The position numbers and the translations under genes were made by a program. A stretch of 64,000 nucleotides of DNA from Rhizobium sp. BK399 (lineage in GTDB: Bacteria; Pseudomonadota; Alphaproteobacteria; Rhizobiales; Rhizobiaceae), in the NCBI RefSeq assembly GCF_014194695.1, contig NZ_JACIAH010000002.1:124001-188000 (forward strand), read 5' to 3'. Each line of letters begins with the position of its first letter. Within the stretch, counting starts at the first letter, position 1. Shown here piece after piece: positions 17,814 to 26,848 of the stretch. A model generated the notes under the pieces. The model was not told the origin of the DNA. It ran no database searches and saw only the letters and a program-made list of their open reading frames with translations.

Positions 17814-18551
17814 CTAAAACCCAGCAGCGTCCACGACGCCCTGATCGCAGCCGAACGAGGTTCGCCCTGCCCCTTGAATGAGGTCGCGCAGGCTCGCTCC
17901 GTCATTCGAGGTGGCGTCCTCCGACAGGCCGATCGTGAGCTCGTCAATGACACGGCCTCCGCCGCCGGCGCGCCGACAACTCATCTTGACCCGATCGCCG
18001 GCGCCCGGGCCGAAGCTCTTGTCGAACGCAGCCTTGATCGCCTCCGCCGTCAGCGGCTTGCCGATGTTGGCAGCGAAAAGATCGCGGACAGCAGAGGCGT
18101 TCAGCTGATCGATGAGGCGAACCGACGTCGCAAAATAGTCGTCGGCACTCATCTTTGTGCAAGTACCGTGTTTGATCCACTCATGGCGCTCCAGCCCGGA
18201 TTGCGTTCCAGGCATCGCCTTCTCAAGCGCGGCTTTGGTCTCCGCCGAAAGCTCTACCTCAGGCAGTTTCTTCCAGTTACCTTCCTTGTCCGCGGTCCGC
18301 AGCGTGCCCGAGACATCACAATAGTCCTTGCGCATCGGCCAAAGCCCGTGCAGCGAGAAATTGGTCGCATCAAACCTGTCCTTGGTCTGACTGCTGCATT
18401 CCGGCTTGCGCTGGTTGGTTTCACAGAAGGCCGGTTGCCAGCTGGCTGCCAAAATGAAGCGCGTCCTTCCACCCGCATCCTGGGCTCCAGCGGTGCCAGC
18501 AGTCGTGATCGCAATCAGGAATAAAGCCGTGCGCAGAAATGGATTGCTCAT
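17814..18551 (-). CDS. Secreted ribonuclease T2 family protein
   Basis: A 245-residue exported protein with signal peptide to about residue 23 (TAGA|QDA). Both conserved active-site segments are present: CAS I as FSLHGLWP (His68) and CAS II as HEWIKHGTC (His123, Glu124, His129). These histidines and the glutamate cleave RNA through a 2',3'-cyclic phosphate intermediate. Eight or more cysteines suggest disulphides in the periplasm. Start at 18551 follows GGGAGGG; two further in-frame ATGs lie just upstream. The likely role is degrading external or periplasmic RNA for phosphate and nucleosides. Confidence 0.9.
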   Translation of the reverse strand: MSNPFLRTALFLIAITTAGTAGAQDAGGRTRFILAASWQPAFCETNQRKPECSSQTKDRFDATNFSLHGLWPMRKDYCDVSGTLRTADKEGNWKKLPEVELSAETKAALEKAMPGTQSGLERHEWIKHGTCTKMSADDYFATSVRLIDQLNASAVRDLFAANIGKPLTAEAIKAAFDKSFGPGAGDRVKMSCRRAGGGGRVIDELTIGLSEDATSNDGASLRDLIQGAGRTSFGCDQGVVDAAGF

Positions 18552-18708
18552 CTTCATCCCTCCCAGGAACAATTCATGAACAAGAAATCATGGTGGGTCT
18601 GTTTTCACAACCCTCAATCCCTAGGGTGCTAAAATCCAGTCGCATAAATATTGGGATGTGTTGCATTTCGCGGACGATCTGATCTTCTCGCGCAGACGGG
18701 AGGATTTG

Positions 18709-19638
18709 ATGTTTGCAGATACGCAACGCCTTGAAACGGCGAACGCCTCGCTCGGCTTTCATCATGAAGCGGCACAATCCGAGGCACGCGGAATTATCGT
18801 TGTCTCCCATGGGTTGGCCGAGCATTCCAAGCGCTACGCCGGTTTTGCGGCGGCGATGGCGACGCGTGGTTATCATGTCTTTGCCTTCGATCACCGTGGA
18901 CATGGCGAGACGACTGCTGCGGATGCTCCGATCGGACGCTTTGCCCGCCGCGATGGTGTCAGGCAGGTGATCGATGACGTCTCTGCCGTACGCGACCGCG
19001 CTGTGGCACAGTATCCCGGCCTGCCAGTCATCGTTTTCGGGCATTCGATGGGAGGTCTCATCGCGCTGAACGCTGCTGTGACCCATCCCGAGAAATATGA
19101 CGCCGTCGCCGTCTGGAACTCCAATTTTAGCCCAGGCGTCGCAGGGCGGGCAGCACAAGCGATCCTGCTGGCCGAACGGGCCTTGAAGGGCTCCGATGTG
19201 CCAAGCGGCATTTTGCCGAAGCTCACCTTCGGCACTTGGGGAAAGTCCATTGCCAATCGTCGAACGGAGTTCGACTGGTTAAGCCGCGACCCTGTCGAGG
19301 TCGACAAGTATATCGCCGACCCGCTGTGCGGCTTCGATGCCTCCGTTTCCCTCTGGCTCGATATTTTCGAACTGACGTTTCGCGCGCCGCAAACGCCGCA
19401 TCTGGACCGTCTGCCGAAGCAGACACCGATCCATCTTGTTGGTGGCGGGCAGGATCCGGCGACGGATGGCGGAAAAGCGGTGATCTGGCTTTCAAACCAT
19501 TTGAAAGCGCATGGCTTCTCCCGTATCACGACACAGATATATCAGGACATGCGCCACGAAACGCTGAATGAAATTGGAGCGGACGCGGCCATCGCCGCAT
19601 TCGCCGACTGGTGCGACGAAGCGATCGCGAGATCCTGA
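18709..19638 (+). CDS. Alpha/beta hydrolase, monoacylglycerol-lipase/lysophospholipase-like
   Basis: A 309-residue hydrolase-4 type protein. The nucleophile elbow is VFGHSMGGLIAL with Ser113, and the oxyanion/cap entry region reads SHGLAEHSKRY with FDHRGHGETTA. This pattern is typical of PldB/monoglyceride-lipase-like enzymes. Start at ATG 18709, directly after GGAGGATTTG; an in-frame GTG-like start 51 nt upstream is less likely. The stop lies 16 nt before the DMT transporter gene, so it appears to be the first gene of a four-gene operon. Confidence 0.82.
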   Translation: MFADTQRLETANASLGFHHEAAQSEARGIIVVSHGLAEHSKRYAGFAAAMATRGYHVFAFDHRGHGETTAADAPIGRFARRDGVRQVIDDVSAVRDRAVAQYPGLPVIVFGHSMGGLIALNAAVTHPEKYDAVAVWNSNFSPGVAGRAAQAILLAERALKGSDVPSGILPKLTFGTWGKSIANRRTEFDWLSRDPVEVDKYIADPLCGFDASVSLWLDIFELTFRAPQTPHLDRLPKQTPIHLVGGGQDPATDGGKAVIWLSNHLKAHGFSRITTQIYQDMRHETLNEIGADAAIAAFADWCDEAIARS

Positions 19639-19654
19639 ACCGAAGGATTTCGCG

Positions 19655-20611
19655 ATGAGCCATGGTATTTCTTCCCGTCCCGTTTCTGCTTCAGAGGTTT
19701 CGACCGGCATTCTGCTGATGTTCCTATCGGTGCTCGTATCGCCGATCATCGACATCTTCTCCAAGCTTGCGATCGCGACGATTCCCGCGGCGGAAATCAC
19801 AGGCGCTCGGTTTGTTGTCCAGGCCCTCTGCATGCTGCCGATCGTTGTCTGGCGCGGAAGCTGGAAGGGCTTCTCGTGGCGCGCCAACATCTTTCATGCC
19901 ATCCGCGGCGCCATCATAACGATCTCGATGGTCTCCTTTGTCACGACGCTGAAGTACATGCCGGTTGCCGACGCTATCGCGATCTTCTTCGTCGAGCCGA
20001 TCATATTGACGATCCTGAGCAGCATCTTCCTCAAGGAGACGATCGGTTGGCGCCGCTACACCGCTTGCGGCGTCGGCTTCTTCGGAGCAATGCTGATCAT
20101 TCAGCCAAGCTTTCAAGAGGTAGGGTACGTGGCGCTTCTGCCCGTCGTCAGCGCCTTTTGCATTGCCATCTTCGCCTTGATGACACGCGTGCTTTCACAC
20201 CGGGAAGACCCGTGGGCGATGCAGTTTCAGATGGGCATCTGGGGTCTATTGTTCTGCGCCATTCTGCTCGCGCTCGGCAGCGGCACGGGTTCCGACGTCT
20301 TTGACTCGGTGATGCCGGATGGCCGTGGCTACCTCTACCTGCTCGGCGTCGGCGTCACGGCGGCCATTGCCGGCATCTTCGGTGTCTATGCCTACCGCGC
20401 CGCGCCCGCCTCCACATTGGCGCCCCTTCAGTATTTCGAGATCGTGTCGGCAACCATTTTTGCCTGGCTCGTCTTCGGCGACTTCCCGGATGCGCTCAAG
20501 TGGCTCGGCATCTTCATCATCATCGCCTCGGGGCTGTACATTATATGGCGCGAGCGGCGCTTTGCATCGAAGCCCGTATCCGATACACCTCAATCGGCCC
20601 TGGCGCCCTGA
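19655..20611 (+). CDS. DMT-superfamily (EamA) transporter
   Basis: A 318-residue inner-membrane protein with about ten predicted helices arranged as two EamA repeats (about residues 20-150 and 165-300). Typical segments are the first-repeat helix VADAIAIFFVEPIILTILS and the second-repeat RAAPASTLAPLQYFEIV. The family exports or imports small metabolites and substrate cannot be assigned. ATG 19655 follows GAAGGA. It sits 18 nt before the CoA-transferase gene; co-expression suggests it handles a substrate or product of the pathway. Confidence 0.85.
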   Translation: MSHGISSRPVSASEVSTGILLMFLSVLVSPIIDIFSKLAIATIPAAEITGARFVVQALCMLPIVVWRGSWKGFSWRANIFHAIRGAIITISMVSFVTTLKYMPVADAIAIFFVEPIILTILSSIFLKETIGWRRYTACGVGFFGAMLIIQPSFQEVGYVALLPVVSAFCIAIFALMTRVLSHREDPWAMQFQMGIWGLLFCAILLALGSGTGSDVFDSVMPDGRGYLYLLGVGVTAAIAGIFGVYAYRAAPASTLAPLQYFEIVSATIFAWLVFGDFPDALKWLGIFIIIASGLYIIWRERRFASKPVSDTPQSALAP

Positions 20612-20629
20612 TCTGCTCGTGGGAGGAAC

Positions 20630-21832
20630 ATGACGGACAATCAGCCCCAAAAGCCGCCGCTGTCCGGCATCCGCGTCATCGAGCTCGCCCGCGTGCTCGC
20701 CGGCCCATGGGCCGGCCAGATGCTGGCCGATCTCGGCGCCGATGTGATCAAGGTCGAAAACCCGGATGGAGGCGATGACACCCGGCACTGGGGCCCACCC
20801 TTTGTCGAGGGTGCCAACGGAGAAAACCTTTCCGCTGCCTACTATCACTCTGCCAACCGCGGGAAGCGCTCGATCACTGCCGATCTGAAGCGCGAGGAAG
20901 ACCAGGCACTGGTTCGCCGCCTCATCGCCACGGCCGATGTGGTCATCGAGAACTTCAAGCTCGGCGGGCTCGTGAAATACGGCCTCGACTACGAGAGCCT
21001 GAAGAAGATCAACCCGAAGCTTGTTTATTGCTCGATCACGGGTTTCGGCCAGAACGGTCCCTATGCCAGCCTGGCAGGCTACGACTATATCGTTCAGGGC
21101 ATGTCGGGTTTCATGTCGATCACCGGTGAGCCCGACGGGCAGCCGATGAAGGCGGGCGTTGCGATCGCCGACATATTTACCGGCATCTATGCGGTCGCAG
21201 CCATCGAGGCAGCGCTGATTCACGCACAGAAGACCGGCGAAGGGCAGTTGGTCGATATGGCGCTGCTCGATGTCCAGTCAGCCGTACTGGCCAACCAGAA
21301 CATGAACTACCTGGTCTCCGGCCGCGCCCCGACACGGCTTGGAAACGCACATCCGAATATCTCGCCCTATGAAGTCGTCCCCGCCGCCGATGGCTATCTG
21401 ATTCTCGCGGTCGGCAACGATGGCCAGTTCCGCCGCCTATGTGCGATCCTCGGTCTCGAGGGTACTGCTGACGATCTACGTTTTTCGACGAACAAGGCGC
21501 GCGTCGCGAACCGTGACGAGGTCCGCAGGCTCGTTTCCACCGAAACGTTGAAATGGCAGAAAGCCGACCTTCTTAAAGCCTGTGAGGCCAACGCCGTTCC
21601 GGCCGGTGCGATCAACACCATCGAAGAAATGTTTGCGGATCCACAAATTGAGGCGCGTGGATTGCGGGTAGATCTCGCCGACGCAAAGGGTACGGTCATT
21701 CCCGGCGTCAGGACGCCGGTCGTGCTGTCGCAGACGCCGTTGCGTTACGAGCGGCCGAGCCCGCGGCTGGGAGAACATCAGGAGGAGGTTCTGGCGGAAC
21801 TCGCCGAACTGGAGGGGAAAAGACCATCATGA
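20630..21832 (+). CDS. Family III (CaiB/BaiF) CoA-transferase
   Basis: A 400-residue CoA-transferase that moves CoA between carboxylic acids through an enzyme-aspartyl intermediate. Recognisable segments: GIRVIELARVLAGPWAGQML (about 14-33), DVIKVENPDGGDDTR, the central ITGFGQNGPYA, and GEGQLVDMALLD, whose first Asp corresponds to the catalytic aspartate of formyl-CoA transferase. A GGGAGG site precedes the ATG and the stop overlaps the next ATG by 4 nt. Pairing with a ThDP enzyme recalls the frc-oxc pair of oxalate catabolism, but the actual acid is unknown. Confidence 0.88.
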   Translation: MTDNQPQKPPLSGIRVIELARVLAGPWAGQMLADLGADVIKVENPDGGDDTRHWGPPFVEGANGENLSAAYYHSANRGKRSITADLKREEDQALVRRLIATADVVIENFKLGGLVKYGLDYESLKKINPKLVYCSITGFGQNGPYASLAGYDYIVQGMSGFMSITGEPDGQPMKAGVAIADIFTGIYAVAAIEAALIHAQKTGEGQLVDMALLDVQSAVLANQNMNYLVSGRAPTRLGNAHPNISPYEVVPAADGYLILAVGNDGQFRRLCAILGLEGTADDLRFSTNKARVANRDEVRRLVSTETLKWQKADLLKACEANAVPAGAINTIEEMFADPQIEARGLRVDLADAKGTVIPGVRTPVVLSQTPLRYERPSPRLGEHQEEVLAELAELEGKRPS

Positions 21833-23487
21833 AAAAGACTGGCGGAGAACTGATCGTCGAGGCCTTGAAAGCAAATGGGGTGAAACGCCTCTCCTGCGTG
21901 CCCGGCGAGAGTTTCCTTGCCGTACTCGACGCGCTCTACGATAGCGACATCGACGTGATGGTTTGCCGCCAGGAAGGCGGCGCGGCCATGATGGCAGACG
22001 CATGGGGCAGGCTCGCCGGCGAGCCCGGCATCTGCATGGTAACCCGCGGTCCGGGCGCTACGAATGCCACCGCAGGGCTGCATATCGCCAGGCAGGATTC
22101 TATCCCGATGATCCTGTTCATCGGGCAAGTCCAACGCGATGCAAGGGAACGCGAAGCCTTTCAGGAGGTCGAGTTCCGCCGTGCGCTGACGGAGTTCAGC
22201 AAGTGGGTAGGCGAGATCGACGACGCAGCGCGCATCCCGGAATTCGTCACCCGTGCCTTTGCAATTGCAACATCCGGCCGCCCCGGCCCCGTCGTCCTGT
22301 CACTGCCCGAAGACATGCTCCGAGACGAGGTAGAGGCGCCCCGCGCCAAGCGTTACTCGCGCGTCGAAGCTCATCCCGGCCGCCGCCAGATTGACGACTT
22401 TTACTTGCGGCTACTGAAGGCCGAGCGACCGATGGTCATCGTCGGCGGCACGCGCTGGGATGCGGATGCGGTGGCCGACCTGAAAGCGTTCTCAGAACGC
22501 TTCGCGCTCCCTGTCGGTTGCTCGTTCCGTCGACAAATGCTGTTCGACCACCTGCACCCAAACTACGCCGGGGATGTCGGCATCGGCATCAACCCCGCGC
22601 TGGCTAAGGAGATCAAGGAGAGCGATCTGCTGATCCTGCTCGGCGGACGGATGTCGGAAATGCCCTCCTCCGGCTATACGCTGATCGACATCCCTTACCC
22701 GCAGCAATCACTCGTCCACGTTCATCCGGATCCGTCAGAGCTTGGCCGTGTCTACCGACCCGACCTCGCAATCAGCGCGAGCCCGAGCGACTTCGTTGCG
22801 GATCTTGCTGATCTGGAGGCGCCCAGCGAACTCAGATGGGCGGAACGAACCGAACGGATGCATCAGACCTACATGGCATGGTCGACGCCACCGCAAACCG
22901 GTCCCGGCCCGGTCCATATGGGACCGATCATGGAGTGGATCGAGGCAAACACGCGGCCAGACACGATCTTCACCAACGGTGCCGGCAACTATGCCACCTG
23001 GCTGCACCGCTTCCATCGCTTTCGTCAATTCAACACCCAAGCGGCACCGGCGTCCGGCTCCATGGGTTACGGCCTGCCCGCCGCAGTCGCCGCCAAGCAG
23101 CTCTTTCCCGAACGCGAGGTCATCTGTTTCGCCGGAGACGGCTGCTTCCTGATGCACGGCCAGGAATTTGCGACCGCCGTGCGCTATGACCTGCCGATCA
23201 TCGCCATTGTCATCAACAACGGCATTTACGGCACCATCCGGATGCATCAGGAGCGCGAGTACCCAGGGCGCGTCAGCGGCACCGATCTGACCAACCCGGA
23301 CTTTGCCGCCCTTGCACGCGCTTATGGTGGCCATGGGGAGACGGTCGAGACGACGGAAAGCTTCGCAGCCGCTTTCGAGCGTGCAAGGGCGAGCGGCAAA
23401 CCCTCGATCATCGAGGTAAAGCTCGACCCGGAAGCCATTACGCCGACGCGCACGCTGTCCGAAATCGCCCAAACAAAAAGCCGGTGA
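21829..23487 (+). CDS. Thiamine-diphosphate-dependent enzyme, acetolactate-synthase-like
   Basis: A 552-residue protein with the three-domain layout of the POX/AHAS family. The N-terminal pyrimidine-binding domain has the catalytic Glu in VPGESFLAVLDAL (about residue 25) and GGAAMMADAWGRL. The central domain lies around 195-330. The C-terminal pyrophosphate domain carries GDGCFLMHGQEF...INNGIYG, the GDG-(x)n-NN cofactor motif. It is translationally coupled to the CoA-transferase, so an oxalyl-CoA-decarboxylase or 2-hydroxyacyl-CoA-lyase-like reaction is a reasonable guess, not shown by sequence. True biosynthetic AHAS normally neighbours its small subunit, absent here. Confidence 0.82.
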   Translation: MKKTGGELIVEALKANGVKRLSCVPGESFLAVLDALYDSDIDVMVCRQEGGAAMMADAWGRLAGEPGICMVTRGPGATNATAGLHIARQDSIPMILFIGQVQRDAREREAFQEVEFRRALTEFSKWVGEIDDAARIPEFVTRAFAIATSGRPGPVVLSLPEDMLRDEVEAPRAKRYSRVEAHPGRRQIDDFYLRLLKAERPMVIVGGTRWDADAVADLKAFSERFALPVGCSFRRQMLFDHLHPNYAGDVGIGINPALAKEIKESDLLILLGGRMSEMPSSGYTLIDIPYPQQSLVHVHPDPSELGRVYRPDLAISASPSDFVADLADLEAPSELRWAERTERMHQTYMAWSTPPQTGPGPVHMGPIMEWIEANTRPDTIFTNGAGNYATWLHRFHRFRQFNTQAAPASGSMGYGLPAAVAAKQLFPEREVICFAGDGCFLMHGQEFATAVRYDLPIIAIVINNGIYGTIRMHQEREYPGRVSGTDLTNPDFAALARAYGGHGETVETTESFAAAFERARASGKPSIIEVKLDPEAITPTRTLSEIAQTKSR

Positions 23488-23502
23488 GCGAAACTCACCG
23501 GC
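23475..23502 (-). terminator. Terminator for the minus-strand ridA unit
   Basis: Stem GCCGGTGAG / CTCACCGGC (loop CGAAA) followed on the minus strand by T5. It overlaps the last codons and stop of the convergent ThDP-enzyme gene, so it may also serve the plus-strand operon. Confidence 0.78.
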
Positions 23503-23526
23503 CTTACAAATCGCGGTGCCGTCGAC

Positions 23527-23871
23527 TTAGTCGAGGGCGGCCGTAACTGTGAACTCGACCTTGTACTTCGGCGCAGCAAGCTTGGCTTCGCTGGTTGCGC
23601 GAGCCGGCGTGTTCGCCGGATCGACCCAGGCTTCCCAGGCAGCGTTCATTTCTGCGAAGTAGGACATGTCGGAAAGATAGATCAGCGTCTGCAGGATCTT
23701 CGACTTGTTCGAGCCGGCTGCAGCAAGCAGACGATCGACTTCGGCGAGCGCCGACTTGCACTGTTCCGTGACGCTTTCGCCTTCGCCCACCTGGCCAGCG
23801 AGGTAGACGGTGTTGCCGTGGATGACTGCGCCGCTCATGCGGGCGCCGACGTCGATGCGCTTGATTGTCAT
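23527..23871 (-). CDS. RidA family protein
   Basis: A 114-residue YjgF/YER057c/UK114 domain, the whole length of the family. RidA proteins deaminate reactive enamine/imine intermediates, such as 2-aminoacrylate made by PLP enzymes, in the cytosol. Visible segments are HGNTVYLAGQVG and the C-terminal LAAPKYKVEFTVTAAL. The active-site arginine expected in true RidA near residue 105 is not obvious (the corresponding segment reads LAAPKYKVEF), so this may be a Rid1-7 subgroup member with another role. AGGAGA precedes the ATG. Confidence 0.85.
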   Translation of the reverse strand: MTIKRIDVGARMSGAVIHGNTVYLAGQVGEGESVTEQCKSALAEVDRLLAAAGSNKSKILQTLIYLSDMSYFAEMNAAWEAWVDPANTPARATSEAKLAAPKYKVEFTVTAALD

Positions 23872-23897
23872 GATTGTCTCCTATTGACGAAATGAAA

Positions 23898-23922
23898 GAC
23901 GCCGCTGGATTGAAGCGGCGTC
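23898..23922 (-). terminator. Hairpin after the DUF442 gene
   Basis: Stem GACGCCGCT / AGCGGCGTC with a 7-nt loop lies between the DUF442 gene and ridA on the minus strand; only a short TTTCAT tail follows, so it may attenuate rather than end transcription. Confidence 0.5.
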
Positions 23923-23944
23923 GAACCTGGATCAGTGATCAGTA

Positions 23945-24283
23945 CTATGCGCGGATGTGGTGCGTCTTCTGATAGATCGCGGTCGAACGCGCACCGGAAC
24001 GGCAATAGCCGAGCATCGGACGCGGAAACTCGTCCAAGGCATCGACCATGCCCGCAATAGCCTCCTCATTGACGCCCATAGGGCCGACCGGCACATGCGC
24101 GATATCGAGACCGAGTTCCTTGGCGCGCGCTGCTACCAGCGCAAAAGGCGTCTGGTCGGGGCTTTCATCGTCCGGACGATGGCAGACGATCGATTTGAAA
24201 CCCAAAGCCTTGATCTGGTCGAGATCCTCGACCGAAATCTGCCCGGAAACGGAGTACTCGTCGTCGATCTGGCGAATGTCCAT
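23945..24283 (-). CDS. DUF442 / beta-lactamase-hydrolase-like phosphatase domain protein
   Basis: A 112-residue stand-alone DUF442 domain (TIGR01244 type). This domain has a dual-specificity-phosphatase-like fold with the loop CRSGARS (Cys94, Arg99), matching the CxTGxRS motif of the family. It is found alone or fused to persulfide dioxygenase (Blh) in rhizobia and is linked to sulfide stress or biofilm growth. Here it stands alone with an AGGAGG site upstream. The substrate is unknown. Confidence 0.8.
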   Translation of the reverse strand: MDIRQIDDEYSVSGQISVEDLDQIKALGFKSIVCHRPDDESPDQTPFALVAARAKELGLDIAHVPVGPMGVNEEAIAGMVDALDEFPRPMLGYCRSGARSTAIYQKTHHIRA

Positions 24284-24352
24284 CGCTAATCCTCCTGAAA
24301 TCGTGGGGTGAATGACTACGCCGCCCCATGCGCAGCGTCAACCGCAGATCAC

Positions 24353-25192
24353 TCAAACGAAGGCGAAGCTGAGCGCATAATCGCGGCTCTCGCCGGGCTT
24401 CAGCATGACGAATTCGCCCGCCGCTTCCAACTCGGAGCGTGATACCCATCGATGCGACACCGGCTCGATGCCGAGAACATCGACAGGCGTCTTTTGATTG
24501 CGCCAGACCTGCAGGTGCGGCAGCGTCTCGGCAAGAATTCGCACTCTGAGAACCCTGCCACCAGTGGCAGCAATCGGGCCAAGCCGCACCTCGGCGAAGC
24601 CGCCTTCCGTTGCCGGCGCCTCCACGCAGAAGATGCCGCCCGGTTCCTCGCCGAAATTCCAAGGGAAGCCACCGCCATCGAGCATCTTGCCTTCGAGTCG
24701 GGTGCCCGCGTCGAACCACTTCCCACCGATGTTCATATGGTACATCAGGAAGGTCGGAACGACCTTGTCGCTCGTGTTGACGACCTTGTCTCTGAGGCTG
24801 ACTTCGCCTGTCCCGCCGTGGATGAACCAATGGCGCTCGATGCGCGCCGGCAAGCCTTCGACGGTTACGATATCGATGTCCGCCCTGCACTCGGCATTGC
24901 CATTCTCGAACTTCGTCCAGAGAACTTTGGCTGCATGGCCGGGGCCTGATCCATGCAAGGGATATACCTTCCCGTCGGCGCGGCCGGGTATGGGCTCACG
25001 ATGACGGATATGATCCGGTCCGCAGGTAAAGAGGAAGCCCTGCACGGAATGCGAAATGCGCGCATCGCCGTCATCCGGAACCGCCTCCTTGGGAGCAACA
25101 TCGACGCCGTTGACAACACATCCGCCGACATCCATCAGCGACGTCTCGTCAAGCATCAGTTTCGGCCCCTTAGCGGCGGCAAACTCGATCAT
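24353..25192 (-). CDS. Aldose-1-epimerase-like (DUF4432 type) carbohydrate-binding protein
   Basis: A 279-residue protein with the beta-sandwich signature of galactose-mutarotase-like folds. PLHGSGPGHAAKV, EVSLRDKVVNTSDKVVPTFLMYHMN and FVMLKPGESRDYALSF are features seen in DUF4432/aldose-epimerase-like proteins. These bind sugars and may interconvert anomers; no catalytic assignment is made. ATG 25192 follows GGGAGGAAG; an in-frame start 108 nt upstream would extend into the promoter region. The DUF442 and RidA genes follow on the same strand. Confidence 0.7.
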   Translation of the reverse strand: MIEFAAAKGPKLMLDETSLMDVGGCVVNGVDVAPKEAVPDDGDARISHSVQGFLFTCGPDHIRHREPIPGRADGKVYPLHGSGPGHAAKVLWTKFENGNAECRADIDIVTVEGLPARIERHWFIHGGTGEVSLRDKVVNTSDKVVPTFLMYHMNIGGKWFDAGTRLEGKMLDGGGFPWNFGEEPGGIFCVEAPATEGGFAEVRLGPIAATGGRVLRVRILAETLPHLQVWRNQKTPVDVLGIEPVSHRWVSRSELEAAGEFVMLKPGESRDYALSFAFV

Positions 25193-25424
25193 CGTCCAAC
25201 TTCCTCCCGTTCTGACCACCTTTGCACGGTTATGTCGTGCCGCCGAATTCGTCAATCGCGACCACACGCTGAGCGCACCGGAACCGACCCATGCCCCCAA
25301 ATGTTTATGACCAAAGGAAAAATCACGGAGTTTTTATCTTTTGTTCAGCACGATTTCATAAATTCCACACTAGCGTCAAAATTCGCAGGTGTGTGTCGGC
25401 CAAGTCACTGAAGGGTCTAAAGAC

Positions 25425-26780
25425 GTGAATCGCTTTGTAATATCGGGATTGTCTGCCGCAGCAGCCCTGCTGGCCATCGCTGTCGCGGCACCCTCTGCCG
25501 AGGCGCAGCAGTTTTATAATGGTCGCCAACGTGACGTCGTCTTCGTGGCGCCAAACGGCGATATCCTCGACTACATCCCTTCGGGCGCAGCCTACGCACG
25601 CGACCGGCGCGGCAACCGTGTCCTCATCGATCCCTACGGCAATGTGATCGCAACCGAGATGCGTGCGCGTGGCTACTACCCGCGCCCGCCGGTGCGCGAC
25701 GCCTACAATGGCGATGGCTACTACGGAAACGATCCGTACGGCGATGCCCGTTACTCCGAACGCGGTGCAGTCACCGGCTCGATCCCACGCGACGCTGCGA
25801 TCGACCGACAGCCGCTTGACGATCAGCCTTACCCGCCGGGCGGCGATAACTATGCGTCCATCGAGCAGGATCAGCAGACACCCGAGATGTTGGAGCCGAA
25901 GCCGCCCCAGGAGCCGGTGATCACGCTCAAGAACAAATCGAAGTCCGAAATTGTTGCGCTGCAGGTTTTCCTTGATCGCGCTGGCGTGTCTCCCGGCGCC
26001 ATCGATGGCCGCATGGGCGCGAACGTCACCAAGGCAATCTATGCCTACCAGCAGATGGCCGGCGAGACGCTTGACCCCAACAACACCGATGCCATTCTCG
26101 AGCAGTTGCGGATGACGGGCGGTCTACCGCTCGTCAGCTACACGATCACGCCGGCGGACGCCGCCGGCCCTTACGTAGCGGAAATCCCGGAGGACTACGC
26201 CCACAAGGCCGCCATGTCGTCTCTCGGCTACACTTCGACAACCGAGATGCTCGCCGAGCGCTTTCACATGGACGAAGGTTTCCTGAAGGAAATCAACCCA
26301 GGCGTGGATTTCACCGTCCCCGGCACAATCATCAAGGTCGTTAATCCGGGCGACGCAAAGGGTGGAGCAGTTGCGCGCATCGTGGCAGACAAGGGCCGCA
26401 AGCAGGTCTTCGCCTATGACAACAGTGGCAACTTGATCGCCGCTTACCCGGCCTCGATCGGATCGACGGACACGCCCTCGCCCTCCGGCACCGTGACGGT
26501 CGAGCGCGTCGCCTTGAACCCGGGCTACACCTACAATCCGAAGATCAACTTTCAGCAGGGCGCCAACGACAAGATCTTGAATATCCCACCGGGTCCCAAC
26601 GGACCTGTCGGCACGGTCTGGATGGCGCTCTCGAAGCCGACCTACGGCATCCACGGAACGCCGGAGCCGTCGAAGATCGGCCGCACGCAGAGCCACGGCT
26701 GCATCCGTCTCACGAACTGGGATGCCACCGAACTGGCGAAGATGGTCAAGCCCGGCGTCACGGTCGAATTCGTCGATTGA
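25425..26780 (+). CDS. L,D-transpeptidase (YkuD) with peptidoglycan-binding domain
   Basis: A 451-residue exported cell-wall crosslinking enzyme. GTG 25425 gives a signal peptide ending AEA about residue 25. A Tyr/Gly/Asp/Arg-rich region (about 30-150) follows, then a PG_binding_1 repeat (VALQVFLDRAGVSPGAIDG, near 180-240). The C-terminal YkuD domain has HGTPEPSKIG and the catalytic SHGCIRL. It forms 3-3 crosslinks or attaches outer-membrane proteins to murein; rhizobia have many paralogues. It converges on the ParA gene with a shared terminator between them. Confidence 0.9.
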   Translation: MNRFVISGLSAAAALLAIAVAAPSAEAQQFYNGRQRDVVFVAPNGDILDYIPSGAAYARDRRGNRVLIDPYGNVIATEMRARGYYPRPPVRDAYNGDGYYGNDPYGDARYSERGAVTGSIPRDAAIDRQPLDDQPYPPGGDNYASIEQDQQTPEMLEPKPPQEPVITLKNKSKSEIVALQVFLDRAGVSPGAIDGRMGANVTKAIYAYQQMAGETLDPNNTDAILEQLRMTGGLPLVSYTITPADAAGPYVAEIPEDYAHKAAMSSLGYTSTTEMLAERFHMDEGFLKEINPGVDFTVPGTIIKVVNPGDAKGGAVARIVADKGRKQVFAYDNSGNLIAAYPASIGSTDTPSPSGTVTVERVALNPGYTYNPKINFQQGANDKILNIPPGPNGPVGTVWMALSKPTYGIHGTPEPSKIGRTQSHGCIRLTNWDATELAKMVKPGVTVEFVD

Positions 26781-26801
26781 TCCCAGGCGGCACCAACCAG
26801 A

Positions 26802-26829
26802 AAAAATGCGCCTCTACGGGCGCATTTTT
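26802..26829. terminator. Bidirectional terminator
   Basis: AAAAATGCGCC / GGCGCATTTTT with a six-nt loop lies between the convergent L,D-transpeptidase and ParA genes; A- and T-runs flank the stem, so both strands can terminate. Confidence 0.9.
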
Positions 26830-26848
26830 CATTTGTCGATCAGGTTAT

